A DNA stretch of 15,340 bases from an uncultured Lachnospiraceae bacterium (GTDB lineage Bacteria > Bacillota > Clostridia > Lachnospirales > Lachnospiraceae). Location of the stretch: NCBI GenBank assembly GCA_946533525.1, contig CAMNBW010000013.1, positions 1-15,340 of the forward strand, read 5' to 3'. How positions within the stretch are numbered: position 1 is the stretch's first letter; every line of letters starts with the position of its first letter. Both the position numbers and the translations under genes were made by a program. Shown piece by piece: positions 14,291 to 15,340 of the stretch. The notes under the pieces were generated by a model that was not told where the DNA came from, did no database searches, and saw only the letters and a list, made by a program, of their open reading frames with translations.

Positions 14291-15340
14291 TTATTTTATT
14301 CGCTTGCTGGCCAGTCTGCGAAGCTCTTCGATATCCTCCACCTCTGAATAGAAGGCATAGCCATGGCGTAAGTAGACGGTGCAGGGGAGCTGATCAATCT
14401 CCCGGATCTTAAGCACCTCCTCCCGGATCCTTTGGATAAGCTCTTCGACCTCCGGGGACCTTCCCAACTGTATAAGGATTATAAAGGTACCGCCGCCGGG
14501 ACGGGAAACGATGCCTGAAACACCCAGCACATTTATGATATGGTCCGCCGTCTTTTTGAGCAGGTGCCCTACCCAATCCTTACCGTAGGTTCCCTTCAGC
14601 GCGGCATAATTGGCGATTTTGAACTCAATAAGAGCAAAGTCGGCTCCACGGTTTTCGTAGGCGTCGAAGTAAGACCATCCGGCGTTCAGGAAGCCATGCA
14701 TATCCAGGGTTCCGGTCACTGGATCCCTGTGAATATATTTCTCATGCAGGTCGTTCAGCTTCACGGAGCTGTCGAGGTCGAAGAAATAACCCATGAGGCC
14801 GACGATCCGTCCGTTGTCATATATAGGACCCTTGCTGGCCAGTATATCCCTGATCTCTCCCTTTGCAATGCATTTGCCGGGAACATTGGAAAGCCGCGCA
14901 CCGGTCTTAAGTACCCTCTCTTCATCATTCCTGAAGGGCTCGGGATTGACGTGCCAGCTCATATCCTCATCGGTCTTCCCTATTATTTCGTCCAGGCTTT
15001 TTAAGCCGAAATATTTAAGGAAGCACTGGTTAGCTCCCAGGAAGCGCCTGTTCGCATCCTTCCAGAATACGGCAATGTCACTGCTTACGACCATATTGTC
15101 CCAGAGCATGGCGGAATTCAAAAGGCCTTCCGGTGCGGCAGCGGACTCAAAGGAGGGGATATTAAAAAGTGAGGGGAGGTCCCGCTGTATGTTTTTGTCC
15201 AGACGCCTTTCACAGGACATGACCTTTCCCGGACCCGCGGAAATAAGCAGCAGAAGGGACCAGTAATAGTTTCCGTCCATAGCCTTGATCCTGAAGCAGG
15301 AGCTTATGTAATTAAGTCCCGAATTTTTTATCCGCTCCTC
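14291..15340 (-). CDS. PAS plus degenerate GGDEF signalling protein (5' end outside the window)
   Basis: The minus-strand frame is open to the window edge, 20 codons beyond the first ATG at 15280, so this is a partial gene of at least 349 residues and the ATG is probably internal. Numbering from that Met: residues 1-25 resemble the end of an upstream sensor module; a PAS domain spans about 55-170 (IAVFWKDANRRFLGANQ, GKTDEDMSWH, GLMGYFFDLD); a GGDEF-family fold spans about 185-329, opening with HRDPVTGTLDMHGFLN. The signature is GGGTF (262-266, bases 14483-14497) instead of GGDEF, and the earlier metal-binding Asp region reads ALIEFKIANYAALKGTYG. Both changes argue against diguanylate cyclase activity. 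The C-terminus stops shortly after RRLASKRIK, the usual domain end. It converges on the tRNA terminator. A ligand-sensing or protein-interaction role is inferred. Confidence 0.8.
   Translation of the reverse strand, partial: EERIKNSGLNYISSCFRIKAMDGNYYWSLLLLISAGPGKVMSCERRLDKNIQRDLPSLFNIPSFESAAAPEGLLNSAMLWDNMVVSSDIAVFWKDANRRFLGANQCFLKYFGLKSLDEIIGKTDEDMSWHVNPEPFRNDEERVLKTGARLSNVPGKCIAKGEIRDILASKGPIYDNGRIVGLMGYFFDLDSSVKLNDLHEKYIHRDPVTGTLDMHGFLNAGWSYFDAYENRGADFALIEFKIANYAALKGTYGKDWVGHLLKKTADHIINVLGVSGIVSRPGGGTFIILIQLGRSPEVEELIQRIREEVLKIREIDQLPCTVYLRHGYAFYSEVEDIEELRRLASKRIK

Noticed and set aside
14793..15266. plus-strand 157-codon frame over the PAS/GGDEF gene
   Set aside because: The minus-strand frame carries clear PAS and GGDEF-family features; the plus frame has none.
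1..15340. CRISPR array, insertion sequence, prophage or toxin-antitoxin pair
   Set aside because: No regularly spaced repeats, transposase or integrase motifs, terminal repeats or phage genes were seen; nearly all sequence is accounted for by the listed genes.

Overview
The window reads as a compact, almost fully coding chromosomal segment of a Gram-positive Firmicute, most likely a member of the Clostridia close to the Lachnospiraceae. That placement is inferred from strong GGAGG-type ribosome binding sites, heavy use of AGG (Arg) and ATA (Ile) codons, a TTG start on radA, one gene (ORF-137) and an M29 peptidase that resemble proteins I associate with that family, and the clpC/radA linkage. 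No mobile element, CRISPR array or rRNA is visible.

Layout. (1) 1-150: the tail of an unidentified upstream region, a strong dyad, and a good sigma-A-type promoter. (2) 151-4328: pyrF and pyrE (the last two steps of UMP synthesis), then a three-gene cassette of a 58-residue one-span membrane protein, a 105-residue three-span membrane protein and a 678-residue M29-type metallo-aminopeptidase with a long N-terminal extension. (3) 4321-7907: a near-consensus promoter overlapping the end of the peptidase gene drives purE-purM-purN-purD, four purine-synthesis genes; purM/purN overlap. (4) 7910-9715: a 601-residue secreted, single-pass membrane protein begins 2 nt after purD; it has a Glu-rich pentapeptide repeat outside and a highly charged cytoplasmic tail with five 15-residue repeats. 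(5) 9751-14067: clpC, a small beta-rich family protein of unknown function (ORF-137), and radA. (6) 14100-14288: a promoter, tRNA-Trp(CCA) and an intrinsic terminator. (7) 14291-15340, minus strand: the 3' part of a PAS plus degenerate-GGDEF signalling protein, cut by the window edge.

How the parts fit. The plus-strand genes from pyrF to radA are co-directional with very short gaps and no convincing terminator before 14246, so they could be read as one or two long transcripts: nucleotide supply (UMP and IMP synthesis), then proteostasis (ClpC) and DNA recombination/repair (RadA). Both nucleotide promoters have very short leaders, so neither a PyrR-type attenuator nor a purine riboswitch can fit. 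The accessory genes embedded in this housekeeping run (membrane pair plus M29 peptidase, repeat-tailed membrane protein, ORF-137) are the least explained part. I see no clear evidence of a wholly new defence or mobile system; the repeat-tailed membrane protein next to purD/clpC and the membrane/M29 cassette are the best candidates for unstudied biology.
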